A stretch of DNA of 38,930 nt from Candidatus Saccharimonadota bacterium. Lineage in GTDB: Bacteria; Patescibacteriota; Saccharimonadia; Saccharimonadales; UBA10212. The notes beneath the pieces are model-generated. The model did not search any database and was not told the origin of the DNA. It was given only the letters and a program-made list of their open reading frames with translations. Made by a program: the position numbers and the translations under genes. This document shows positions 21,390-28,267 of this stretch, one piece after another. Within the stretch, counting starts at the first letter, position 1, and every line of letters begins with the position of its first letter. The stretch covers positions 1-38,930 of the forward strand of contig JACPKF010000001.1 of NCBI GenBank assembly GCA_016187125.1. The letters are read 5' to 3'.

Positions 21390-21942
21390 GCAAGAACCAC
21401 AGCAGTAAAATATCGGCGTGGTGGCGTTGGGCAAAAGCCACTGGCTTTTTTAGCGTGGTCGGAGTTTGAATATTACCCTCCCGGAGATTAAAAAGTGTCA
21501 CATACCAAAATAGCGGTCCGGTCATCGCCCAAACAACCATGCAAAAAATACACAAAGAGCCTATTTTATAAAGCGACTCATACTGCAGCCAGCTAACAAA
21601 AACTATAGCCAGTAGCAAACCGACTTCCACTGCCTGCCAAAACCATTTTTTGAATTTTGCGCCGGCTAAAGCGGCGGCGCCAATTACCGACAGCGTCGCA
21701 TAACTGGCAATACCGATAAAATAATTAGGAAAACCAAAGACCTGCGATTGCCAACTATCAGCCACGCTGGTGCAACTCAAAATGGGGCTTAAATTACAGA
21801 CTGGCATATAGCCGGGGTTTTTAAGCCTGTTAAAAACCTCAATGGAAAGTAGTAAGGAAGCCAATAAAGCGATAGCGCCGCCGATCAGGAGCAGCCATGG
21901 CAGAGTTCTGTTTAACGTCCATTTATCCTGGGTCGTTTTCAT
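21334..21942 (-). CDS. Vitamin K epoxide reductase (VKOR)-family protein
   Basis: 202 residues, membrane protein with four or five spans. The four redox cysteines are C49 and C57 in MPVCNLSPILSC (loop pair) and C131-x-x-C134 in SLCIFCMVVW (active site). VFGFPNYFIGI is also family-typical. Bacterial VKORs re-oxidise DsbA-like partners using quinone, so this is the likely end point of disulfide formation for exported proteins, such as the Cys-bearing one at 12832-13530. No fused thioredoxin domain is present. Confidence 0.88.
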   Translation of the reverse strand: MKTTQDKWTLNRTLPWLLLIGGAIALLASLLLSIEVFNRLKNPGYMPVCNLSPILSCTSVADSWQSQVFGFPNYFIGIASYATLSVIGAAALAGAKFKKWFWQAVEVGLLLAIVFVSWLQYESLYKIGSLCIFCMVVWAMTGPLFWYVTLFNLREGNIQTPTTLKKPVAFAQRHHADILLLWFLLIIGLVLKRFWFYWSSLV

Positions 21943-21985
21943 ATAGTTCTATAAAAGTCTAGCATGGCTGGGGCGCAGGTATTGT

Positions 21986-21991
21986 TACAAT
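21986..21991 (+). promoter_or_regulatory. -10 box of the carboxypeptidase gene
   Basis: TACAAT, then ATGATC, then ATG at 21998. The six-base spacing is that of the other leaderless genes here and favours 21998 over the in-frame ATG at 21992. Confidence 0.45.
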
Positions 21992-21997
21992 ATGATC

Positions 21998-22801
21998 ATG
22001 AGTGTCCATAGCCTAAGGATCGTGAAAAAACTGGCCGAAAAGCTCAGCGTTTTTTTGCTACTGGTAGCCGTAGTCGGAATGATTGTCTGGTGGCGTCGCG
22101 ATGATAATACTCAAGCTGTTTTAAAAAATACAAACATTCCGACCGATACCCAAAAGACAGCTCAGTCGACAAAACCTATTTCAAGTCCCGGTTTCAATAA
22201 GAAGCAATATTCAGTCAATGATCCGGCCAGTATTTGGGTTGTGGTTAATAAGGGTCGAATTCTGCCAGCAGATTATGTACCGGCAAATTTAGTCGAAAAT
22301 ATGAACCTTCGGTCTGAACCAGCCACGGCGCTTAAGAGTCTAATAAATGGGGCTGCTAAAGATGGCCTAAAGCTTATTTTGGTCAGTGGCTACCGTTCTT
22401 ATACCAGCCAAAAATCAGTCTATGACAGTTACGTAGCCACACAAGGCCAAGCTGCGGCCGATACCTTTAGTGCTCGACCCGGGCACAGCGAACATCAAAC
22501 TGGCCTGGCTGCCGACGTTGGGGCTAGTAGCGGCAAGTGCCAGTTAGACAAGTGCTTTGGCGATACACCAGAAGGCCAATGGCTGGCGGCTAATGCCTAC
22601 AGCTACGGCTTTATTATTCGCTACCCCCAAGATAAAACCAGCCTAACAGGTTACGACTTCGAACCCTGGCACATCCGCTACATAGGAATAGATCTGGCTA
22701 ACGAAGTTAATAAAACAGGCCAAACGCTGGAACAATTCTTTGGACTGCCGGCCTACTCGAATTATCCAGCTGATTATTATCAGCTTAAGACTGGATCTTA
22801 G
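21998..22801 (+). CDS. D-alanyl-D-alanine carboxypeptidase, VanY/M15B family
   Basis: 267 residues. A membrane anchor (about 15-35) is followed by a Thr/Ser/Lys linker and an M15B domain: VNKGRILPADYVPANL, LKLILVSGYRSYTSQK, ARPGHSEHQTGLAADVG (zinc His and Asp) and FEPWHIRYIG (catalytic Glu-adjacent and third His). Zinc-dependent trimming of the terminal D-Ala of peptidoglycan stems at the outer membrane face. Ends 4 bp inside the convergent gnd gene. Confidence 0.9.
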   Translation: MSVHSLRIVKKLAEKLSVFLLLVAVVGMIVWWRRDDNTQAVLKNTNIPTDTQKTAQSTKPISSPGFNKKQYSVNDPASIWVVVNKGRILPADYVPANLVENMNLRSEPATALKSLINGAAKDGLKLILVSGYRSYTSQKSVYDSYVATQGQAAADTFSARPGHSEHQTGLAADVGASSGKCQLDKCFGDTPEGQWLAANAYSYGFIIRYPQDKTSLTGYDFEPWHIRYIGIDLANEVNKTGQTLEQFFGLPAYSNYPADYYQLKTGS

Positions 22802-23706
22802 ACCTTAGGATTGATCTCGTGGCCACCGAATTTGGCGCGCATTGCTGCCAGTAATTTGGTGGCAAAACTGGTCTGGCCCTTCTGGCTGGCCAAACGCACA
22901 TCGAATGAAGTTTGAATAGCTGGTAAATCTTTTCCTAATTCTTTGGCGGTTTCAAGTGTCCAACGGGTTTCGCCGCTTTCGGCTACTACGCCATCTATGC
23001 CGTCTAAATTAGGGTTCTCGGCCAAGGCCTGACGCGTCAGTTCGTTGAGCCAGGAACTCACCACACTGCCATGCTGCCAAACTTCACCGGCAGCGGCCAA
23101 ATCGAGATTTTTATATGGTCCCTCTTTGAGCATTTGGTAACCCTCAGCCAAAGATTCCATCATGCCGTATTCGATTGCGTTATGAACCATCTTGACATAG
23201 TGCCCCGAACCGCTGGGACCAAAATATTGATAAGCGCCGGATGGTTTAGCTAGAGTTTTAAAAACTGTCTCTACAACTTTGAAGGCTTTTGAATCACCAC
23301 CAACCATCATTGAAAAGCCATTTTTGTAGCCCCAAATTCCGCCACTGGTGCCACTATCCAACATAACTGAGCCTTTCGAACTAACCAGCTCGGAACGCTT
23401 CTTAGTTAAACGAAAATCCGAATTGCCGCCGTCGATAATAATGCTGCCCTTGGGGACTAGTTTTAACCATTCGTCTAGTTGAGCGTCCACAACTTCGGCT
23501 GGAATCATCACCCACAAAATTAATTGCTCGCCTTTGAAGGCATCAACAACATCTTGCTTCTCATAAGCTGCTACAGCGTTATGCTTAACTGCTTCATCGA
23601 TTGGTCCCTTGCTTCGGTTATGGGCAATGACTTGATGTTTATTCTCGGCTAGTTTTCTAGCAATCTGAGCCCCCATTCGCCCTAGTCCGGCAATAGCAAT
23701 TTTCAC
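22798..23706 (-). CDS. gnd: 6-phosphogluconate dehydrogenase, decarboxylating (short type)
   Basis: 302 residues from a GTG with TAAGGAGG upstream. N-terminal Rossmann motif GLGRMGAQIARKL, then HNRSKG, VMIPAEVV, IIDGGNSDF, MLDSGTSGGIWGYKNGFSMMVGG, and YFGPSGSGHYVKMVHNAIEYGMM with the catalytic Lys and His. The length matches the short YqeC/GntZ-like NAD(P) form rather than the 470-residue Gnd. Converts 6-phosphogluconate to ribulose-5-phosphate, CO2 and NAD(P)H. Its start overlaps the pgl stop (GTGA). Confidence 0.92.
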   Translation of the reverse strand: MKIAIAGLGRMGAQIARKLAENKHQVIAHNRSKGPIDEAVKHNAVAAYEKQDVVDAFKGEQLILWVMIPAEVVDAQLDEWLKLVPKGSIIIDGGNSDFRLTKKRSELVSSKGSVMLDSGTSGGIWGYKNGFSMMVGGDSKAFKVVETVFKTLAKPSGAYQYFGPSGSGHYVKMVHNAIEYGMMESLAEGYQMLKEGPYKNLDLAAAGEVWQHGSVVSSWLNELTRQALAENPNLDGIDGVVAESGETRWTLETAKELGKDLPAIQTSFDVRLASQKGQTSFATKLLAAMRAKFGGHEINPKV

Positions 23707-24359
23707 AAGACCTCCTTACTTATACGGTCATTAAAGATTATAACCTGTTTAAGCTCTCTAAGTATTTGAGAAGGTGTGATATCTTTTGGTTCAGTAACTT
23801 GAAGCCGCTCTATGGCTTCTTTTTTTGTGTCGCCGGCTAGATAGGCCACAGCCATATCAAGTTGACGCAGCGCTGCGAAGGTCATAGTTATGCGGTCGTA
23901 ATCCTCCCAATCATAATGTGATACCAAACCCACAGCGTCAACGGCCGGGCTTTTCGGTTTAATGCCAGCTATATGGCTGTCCGGACCGATTCCAAAAAGT
24001 CCAAGCTTAAAGTCAGCGATTTTTAAATTATGTTCTAAAAAATTACTAAAGTCGATAATTGTTCTGCTAATTGGCTCGTCTTTCAAAACCGGCTCAATTC
24101 CAAATTTAAATCCGTGCTTCGCAAGTTGTTTGGCATTTGAGTCAGTGTGGCCAAGGCGGCCGTAGCGTTCGTCAACCAGTCCGACAATCAATTTATCGGT
24201 TGGCGCGCTCAGCCGCTTGCTTATCTCCACTTCAATTGGAATAAATGAGCCGCCGGAAAGCAACCACAAAACTCGCTCACCCTGCGCCAAATGCCGGTTG
24301 AGCGTCTCAACTAAGTAATCAACTACAGGCTTAATCGAGCTAACTTTTATGAACTTCAC
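23703..24359 (-). CDS. pgl: 6-phosphogluconolactonase
   Basis: 218 residues from a GTG. WLLSGGSFIPIEVEISKRL and VGLVDERYG are the SugarP isomerase/NagB-like fold motifs; FGIGPDSHIAGIKP is the lactonase active-site loop (GxGxDGHxA type). Hydrolyses 6-phosphogluconolactone, the step before Gnd, with which it shares a GTGA overlap. No zwf is in this window. TATAAT lies 6 nt before the GTG, predicting a leaderless transcript. A glucosamine-6-phosphate isomerase role is less likely. Confidence 0.85.
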   Translation of the reverse strand: MKFIKVSSIKPVVDYLVETLNRHLAQGERVLWLLSGGSFIPIEVEISKRLSAPTDKLIVGLVDERYGRLGHTDSNAKQLAKHGFKFGIEPVLKDEPISRTIIDFSNFLEHNLKIADFKLGLFGIGPDSHIAGIKPKSPAVDAVGLVSHYDWEDYDRITMTFAALRQLDMAVAYLAGDTKKEAIERLQVTEPKDITPSQILRELKQVIIFNDRISKEVL

Positions 24360-24365
24360 AGTCTG

Positions 24366-24371
24366 ATTATA
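24366..24371 (-). promoter_or_regulatory. -10 box of pgl-gnd
   Basis: TATAAT on the minus strand, then CAGACT, then GTG. A TTGACG lies only 4 bp upstream of the box, too close to be a normal -35. Confidence 0.45.
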
Positions 24372-24384
24372 CCTGCGTCAAAAT

Positions 24385-24417
24385 GAAAAGGAGCTCTTTT
24401 TTAGGGAGCTCCTTTTC
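24385..24417. terminator. Strong symmetrical hairpin upstream of pgl
   Basis: GAAAAGGAGCTC, 9-nt loop, GAGCTCCTTTTC: a 12-bp perfect stem. On the plus strand the arm ends in TTTTC, and A and T runs flank both sides, so it could stop transcription entering from either direction. A second hairpin, GTCAC-cgaa-GTGAC, follows at 24428-24441. Confidence 0.45.
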
Positions 24418-24565
24418 GACAGCTGTTGTCACCGAAGTGACTAAACTGTGCCACCTCACGATGGCAATTTTGAATTTACTCCCACACTAGATGCCTGTCA
24501 AGTTTTTGTCATACTTAGTTTGTGGATAACTGACTTTTAGCCGGTTTTAAGTACAATTTAGCAAC

Positions 24566-24736
24566 TTCACGTATTTCGCACTTTTCCATCACCCCAGATC
24601 ACAGCTGAACGGCTACAAGCTTTCATTCCTCACTCAACATAACTATGGTTATGCTTCCCTCGGATTGAAAGCTTTCGCTCGCTCGAGCTGCAATCTGTCA
24701 TCAATGGCATCAATGGCTAAGTGCGAAATGTGTGAA
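24566..24736. repeat. 171-bp nested inverted repeat (possible structured RNA)
   Basis: Arms pair in strict nesting order: TTCAC/GTGAA, ATTTCGCACTT/AAGTGCGAAAT (24573-24583 with 24719-24729), CCAT/ATGG, CAGAT/ATCTG, CAGCT/AGCTG, AAGCTTTCA/TGAAAGCTT (24617-24625 with 24666-24674), and an apical CATAAC-tatg-GTTATG. Internal loops are nearly symmetrical. It could be a small RNA, a cruciform or the remnant of a mobile element. Confidence 0.55.
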
Positions 24737-24807
24737 CCTGAAAAATACTTCTTTCAAAAATACTGAGCGTTATGGTATAGATTCCTTATCTTGTTGTCTT
24801 ATGAAGC

Positions 24808-24973
24808 TATAGCAATCCCAAAACAAAACGTGTCTTTTTCAGGCGATGGATCAGTCAGCCAAAAACTTTCATTTCCGATTAAAACATATCCGTAGATACG
24901 TTGCGCGAGGAATGGGAGTTTTTGGCCACTGAGGCGCGGCTCAAAATGCGTGTTTTGTTTTGGGATTGCTATA
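24808..24973. mobile_element. MITE-like element with 22-bp terminal inverted repeats
   Basis: TATAGCAATCCCAAAAC… at 24808-24829 is the exact reverse complement of 24952-24973. The ends read TA-TAGCAATCCC…GGGATTGCTA-TA, which fits the TA target duplication of Tc1/mariner-IS630 elements. Inside, CCAAAAACT..CATT.CC pairs with GG.ATG..AGTTTTTGG, so the whole element can fold on itself. There is no transposase gene, so it would be non-autonomous. Confidence 0.55.
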
Positions 24974-24979
24974 TATACT
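24951..24979 (+). promoter_or_regulatory. Possible promoter formed at the MITE edge
   Basis: TGTTTT (24951-24956) inside the right terminal repeat, a 17-bp spacer, then TATACT (24974-24979) just outside it. It points at the MFS gene 85 bp away. Confidence 0.4.
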
Positions 24980-25064
24980 AAAAAGCAATGTTAAGCTCAA
25001 AAGGAAAAGGCCCGCCAAGGTGAACAGTGTTGTTTGCGGTGGCTGGCTATTAAGGTGGTAACGG

Positions 25065-26291
25065 ATGAATAATTCTGCTAACAAGCGAGAAGAAATATAC
25101 CGAAGGACAATCCGTGTTCTGATGGGCTCGCAACTTATGGCCGGCGCCGGGCTGGCAGCAGGAATAGCCGTCGGAGCATTGCTCGCTGAGGATATGACCG
25201 GCTCAACTGGAGCAGCTGGTTTACCAGCGGCGCTATTTACTTTAGGCTCGGCTGTTGCTGCGGGGCTGGTTGGCCGCCTTTCCCAAGGTTACGGCCGGCG
25301 AATCGGGCTGAGTATTGGCTACTTGGTAGGCGCCATAGGTGCCGCCGGCATCGTTGTTGCGGCCATACTCAGTAGTCTTCCCCTGCTCTTTATCTCGCTG
25401 CTGCTATACGGCTCAGGCACAGCAACCAACCTGCAGGCCCGTTATGCTGGAGCAGACCTTGCCAAACCATCCAGAAGAGGACGGGCAATTAGTACCGTTT
25501 TGGTTGCCACTACACTAGGAGCAGTACTCGGCCCAAATCTTATAGAGGTAACAGGATCAATTGCCGGATCATTAGGCATCAGGGAACTAGCCGGACCTTT
25601 CATGCTGGCTGCGCTTGCCTACGGGAGTGCTGCCGCCGTGGTTTTTGCCCTTATGAGACCTGATCCCCTACTGACGGCCCGCAGCTTGGCATCACGTGTT
25701 TCGCAGCAAACTAAAGATCAAAGACAAACTGCCATTGCCAGCGATTCGCAGCGCACAGTTAGACTGGCGGCCACGTCCATGATAATCACCCAAATGGTCA
25801 TGATCGCAGTGATGACCATGACGCCAATACATATGAGATTACACGGTCATAGCCTGTCAGCCATCGGACTAATAATTTCGATTCACATAGCGGCAATGTA
25901 CCTGCCATCTCCTCTGACCGGATGGCTTGTCGATTGTTTTGGCTATCGTCGAGTGCTCGCCTTAGGCGGAATAACCCTGCTAGCAGCTGGAACTTTAGCT
26001 TCGGTCGCACCAGCAAGCTCTCTGATTCTACTAGGTGTTACCCTTGCTTTGCTAGGACTTGGTTGGAGTTTCGGGTTAATTGCTGGAAGTACGGCCCTCA
26101 CGCAGAATACACCTCTTGAACGAAGAGCCAGCACTCAGGGTTCGGTTGACATTTCGGTTTCTCTGGCTGGCGCGACCGGTGGGCTAGGAAGCGGCTTCAT
26201 TGTTGCTGGCAGCAGCTACGGCACATTGGGACTAGTAGGAGGCTTGCTGGGGCTGGCGATCTTGCCATTACTTATAGCCTACCGTAAGTAA
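25065..26291 (+). CDS. MFS transporter
   Basis: 408 residues with 11-12 hydrophobic spans. MFS marks: GRLSQGYGRRIGLSIG in the loop between spans 2 and 3 (motif A type), RYAGADLAKPSRRGRAIS, a hydrophilic central loop around 205-225, and GWLVDCFGYRRVLALGG, the second-half copy of motif A. Probably a proton-coupled exporter of small molecules; the substrate is unknown. AAGGTGG is 8 nt before the ATG. Not in an operon. G+C content and Ala/Gly richness are higher than in the R-M region. Confidence 0.85.
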   Translation: MNNSANKREEIYRRTIRVLMGSQLMAGAGLAAGIAVGALLAEDMTGSTGAAGLPAALFTLGSAVAAGLVGRLSQGYGRRIGLSIGYLVGAIGAAGIVVAAILSSLPLLFISLLLYGSGTATNLQARYAGADLAKPSRRGRAISTVLVATTLGAVLGPNLIEVTGSIAGSLGIRELAGPFMLAALAYGSAAAVVFALMRPDPLLTARSLASRVSQQTKDQRQTAIASDSQRTVRLAATSMIITQMVMIAVMTMTPIHMRLHGHSLSAIGLIISIHIAAMYLPSPLTGWLVDCFGYRRVLALGGITLLAAGTLASVAPASSLILLGVTLALLGLGWSFGLIAGSTALTQNTPLERRASTQGSVDISVSLAGATGGLGSGFIVAGSSYGTLGLVGGLLGLAILPLLIAYRK

Positions 26292-26417
26292 TGGATGCCA
26301 ACTAAAACAAGCATCCAGTCAACTTTTCTCTAACAAAAAAAGGGGTATGAGTTAGTTTTGGCTGAGCATACTGGCCTGGAACCTTAATGGAAAATGTCTA
26401 AAACAAGTTTCGGTGTT

Positions 26418-26954
26418 CTATTTAACCTCAAACGGGATATCAACTACCAAAACATTATTGATGTAAGCCTTGTATTCGTAACGACCGGCAGCTACGCCCA
26501 ATGTTCCACAACCCGAGCTGGTGCCTTGCCCTGGACCCAATTCGCCTGGAAATACGGCTACAGGCACAGCGTTTTGTTTAGTCGCTACACTATATATAGT
26601 TGAGGAAAGGCTGCCCGATGGGACTTGTTTTAGGACAATCATATTTTGGCAAAGTTGGTCGGTTGAACTATTAAATGTAGTTGTATCGGTAGGGATATCA
26701 TTTGGCGGACTGATATGTTTTCCGTTGGCAAGCTTAGCCAGGCTGAATGATGAAAAGTACTGATTAAACAGTGTTTTATCTGGCTGTTCTGAGGTAGCCG
26801 CTGGAGATGGTGTAGATGAGGTAGTCGCTGTTGTTGAACTAGGCTTGCTGTTGTTTTTACCCACGAACCAAGCCCCAGCGCCTACGATGACAATAACAAC
26901 TGCAATAATCAGAAACTCCACCGCACTAAACCCCTGTTCATTCTTCTTTTTCAT
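26418..26954 (-). CDS. Type IV pilin-like protein with intact Glu5
   Basis: 178 residues. KKKNEQG then FSAVEFLIIAVVIVIVGAGAWF is a full class III signal: basic leader, cleavage after Gly, Phe at +1 and Glu at +5 of the mature protein. It is the only member of the anchor family here that keeps Glu5. A Thr/Ser/Pro linker (35-60) leads to a small domain with DQLCQNM and SSGCGTLGVAAGRYEYKAYINNVLVVDIPFEV, probably one disulfide and a beta-rich end. It could be a minor pilin or a surface protein using the pilin export route. No pilus assembly genes are nearby. Confidence 0.65.
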   Translation of the reverse strand: MKKKNEQGFSAVEFLIIAVVIVIVGAGAWFVGKNNSKPSSTTATTSSTPSPAATSEQPDKTLFNQYFSSFSLAKLANGKHISPPNDIPTDTTTFNSSTDQLCQNMIVLKQVPSGSLSSTIYSVATKQNAVPVAVFPGELGPGQGTSSGCGTLGVAAGRYEYKAYINNVLVVDIPFEVK

Positions 26955-27030
26955 AGAGCCACCCCTCTTTTATATGACATTGTCTTCATCTTAGATCAAT
27001 GTGAACTGACTTTCAAGTAGCGCTTATGCC

Positions 27031-27105
27031 TGGCTGGGGAGGAGGGATTCGAACCCCCGAATACTGGTACCAAAAACCAGTGCCTTACCACTTGGCCACT
27101 CCCCA
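27031..27105 (-). tRNA. tRNA-Gln (anticodon UUG), CCA encoded
   Basis: Complete cloverleaf on the minus strand: acceptor TGGGGAG/CTCCCCA, D stem GCC/GGC, anticodon stem CTGGT/ACCAG with loop TTTTGGT (anticodon TTG), variable TATTC, T arm GGGGG-TTCGAAT-CCCTC, discriminator G (typical for Gln), then an encoded CCA at 27033-27031. The core is 72 nt (27034-27105). Confidence 0.96.
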
Positions 27106-27219
27106 CCGCCCAGATAACAGAATACATCAAATCGAAGAACAGAATAAAGACCAACACTGCCAAACAGGGACTAGCAACTAGCGGCAAAGCCTAAATCATA
27201 TTATAATCTGGACTCAGGT

Positions 27220-28149
27220 ATGCCAAAAACCGCAAAAGCTGCGGCAGATTACATTCTGCCGCTGAATATGAATGGGCTGTCAGGCCGAATGTTGAGATTG
27301 CCACCAAAAGGCTCCAAAAAGCGAGAGCTGCTACTAGTCTATGGTCATCATACTAGCCTGGAGCGGATGATGGGCCTAGCCGAATACCTCAACCGCTATG
27401 GCGCCATAACTATGCCCGACCTACCTGGCTTTGGCGGCATGGAGGCGTTTTATAAAATTGGCGAAAAGCCAACGCTTGACAATCTGGCGGATTATCTAGC
27501 GGCCTTTATCAAACTGCGCTACCGCAATAAACGCCTAACCATAGCCGGCTTTAGCATTGGTGTTATCATAGTTATCCGCATGCTGCAAAAATACCCTGAA
27601 CTGGTCAAAAAAGTTGATCTGGTGGTTAGCATTGTCGGCTTCGCGCACAAAGATGATTTTAGGTTTTCTAAAAAACGCTCCTTTGCTTATCGAACCATGA
27701 CTCAGATTTTTTTACACCGGTTCCCGGCTGCTATTTATAAGCATTTAATCTTGCGGCCGATATTCATTCGCTATGCCTACCGCCATATGTATAACGCCAA
27801 AGAGAAATTTCGTGGCATGAAAGCCGAAGAGCTCAAAAAAGCCATAGAGCTTGAGATTCATTTGTGGCGCTGCAATGATCCTAGAACTTATATGTTTACA
27901 GCAAACACCATGTTTAGGCTAGATATCACAGCTCAACACGTAGATCTGCCAGTCCATCACGTGTCGGTGAGAAAAGATCGATATTTTAACAATATTTTAG
28001 TAGAGCAACATATGCGGAGTATATTTTCGGACTTTTATTTACACAAAACCTCGATGCCGAGCCATATGCCTTCTATCATCGCCACAGCCGATGTGGCCGG
28101 TCCATTTGTACCGGAAAGTATTCGGCGACTCCTTCGGAAAAAGGTATAA
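27220..28149 (+). CDS. Alpha/beta-hydrolase
   Basis: 309 residues. LLLVYGHHTSLERMMG is the oxyanion strand region, MPDLPGFGG the DxPGxG-type turn, and TIAGFSIGVIIVIRML the nucleophile elbow (Ser in GFSIG). A cap of basic helices (150-230) follows. VSVRKDRYFNN and VEQHMRSIF could carry the Asp and His. The reaction is unknown; the genomic setting with GT4 enzymes suggests a lipid or glycolipid substrate. TATAAT at 27202-27207 leaves a very short leader. The final codons overlap the promoter of the next unit. Confidence 0.75.
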   Translation: MPKTAKAAADYILPLNMNGLSGRMLRLPPKGSKKRELLLVYGHHTSLERMMGLAEYLNRYGAITMPDLPGFGGMEAFYKIGEKPTLDNLADYLAAFIKLRYRNKRLTIAGFSIGVIIVIRMLQKYPELVKKVDLVVSIVGFAHKDDFRFSKKRSFAYRTMTQIFLHRFPAAIYKHLILRPIFIRYAYRHMYNAKEKFRGMKAEELKKAIELEIHLWRCNDPRTYMFTANTMFRLDITAQHVDLPVHHVSVRKDRYFNNILVEQHMRSIFSDFYLHKTSMPSHMPSIIATADVAGPFVPESIRRLLRKKV

Positions 28150-28150
28150 T
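28145..28150 (+). promoter_or_regulatory. -10 box overlapping the hydrolase stop codon
   Basis: TATAAT includes the hydrolase TAA; GAGCTT separates it from the leader ATG at 28157. Six-base spacing as in hicB, pgl and others. Confidence 0.45.
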
Positions 28151-28156
28151 GAGCTT

Positions 28157-28267
28157 ATGAATCCCGTTAGAGTCCCTGAGGACTTACGTTTATTTAAGAT
28201 ATCTATGTTAAACACGCCAAGCTTACTTCTTATTAGACCAATATTTGTAAGGACTCTAACGGGATGA
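28157..28267 (+). CDS. 36-codon leader ORF (copy C) coupled to the first glycosyltransferase
   Basis: ATG at 28157, TGA at 28265-28267 overlapping the glycosyltransferase ATG (ATGA). The peptide begins MNPVRVPEDL and ends RTLTG. Its interior is unrelated to copies A and B, but both ends and the coupling are the same. The TATAAT 6 nt before its ATG indicates leaderless initiation at this ORF, with the glycosyltransferase translated by ribosomes that terminate here. Confidence 0.55.
   Translation: MNPVRVPEDLRLFKISMLNTPSLLLIRPIFVRTLTG
28163..28263 (+). promoter_or_regulatory. Inverted-repeat leader element, copy C
   Basis: 101 bp. Outer stem CCCGTTAGAGTCC with GGACTCTAACGGG is 13 bp and perfect. 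Beyond the shared 10-bp core it differs from copies A and B on both arms together (TCC/GGA against CT/AG), which argues for pairing. A local hairpin GTCC-ctga-GGAC can compete with it, and CTTAC/GTAAG can extend it. Confidence 0.6.

Larger units (their letters stand above)
24418..25064. other. Large non-coding region between pgl and the MFS gene
   Basis: About 650 bp without a credible ORF. Contents from left: hairpin 24428-24441; a perfect DnaA-box match TGTGGATAA at 24521-24529 (single); a 171-bp nested inverted repeat 24566-24736; a 166-bp MITE-like element 24808-24973; and a promoter at its right edge. The last 85 bp before the MFS gene hold AAGGTGG as ribosome site. Confidence 0.6.

Noticed and set aside
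24360-25064. Replication origin
   Set aside because: Only one DnaA box is present, with no cluster, no dnaA/dnaN and no skew analysis possible here.
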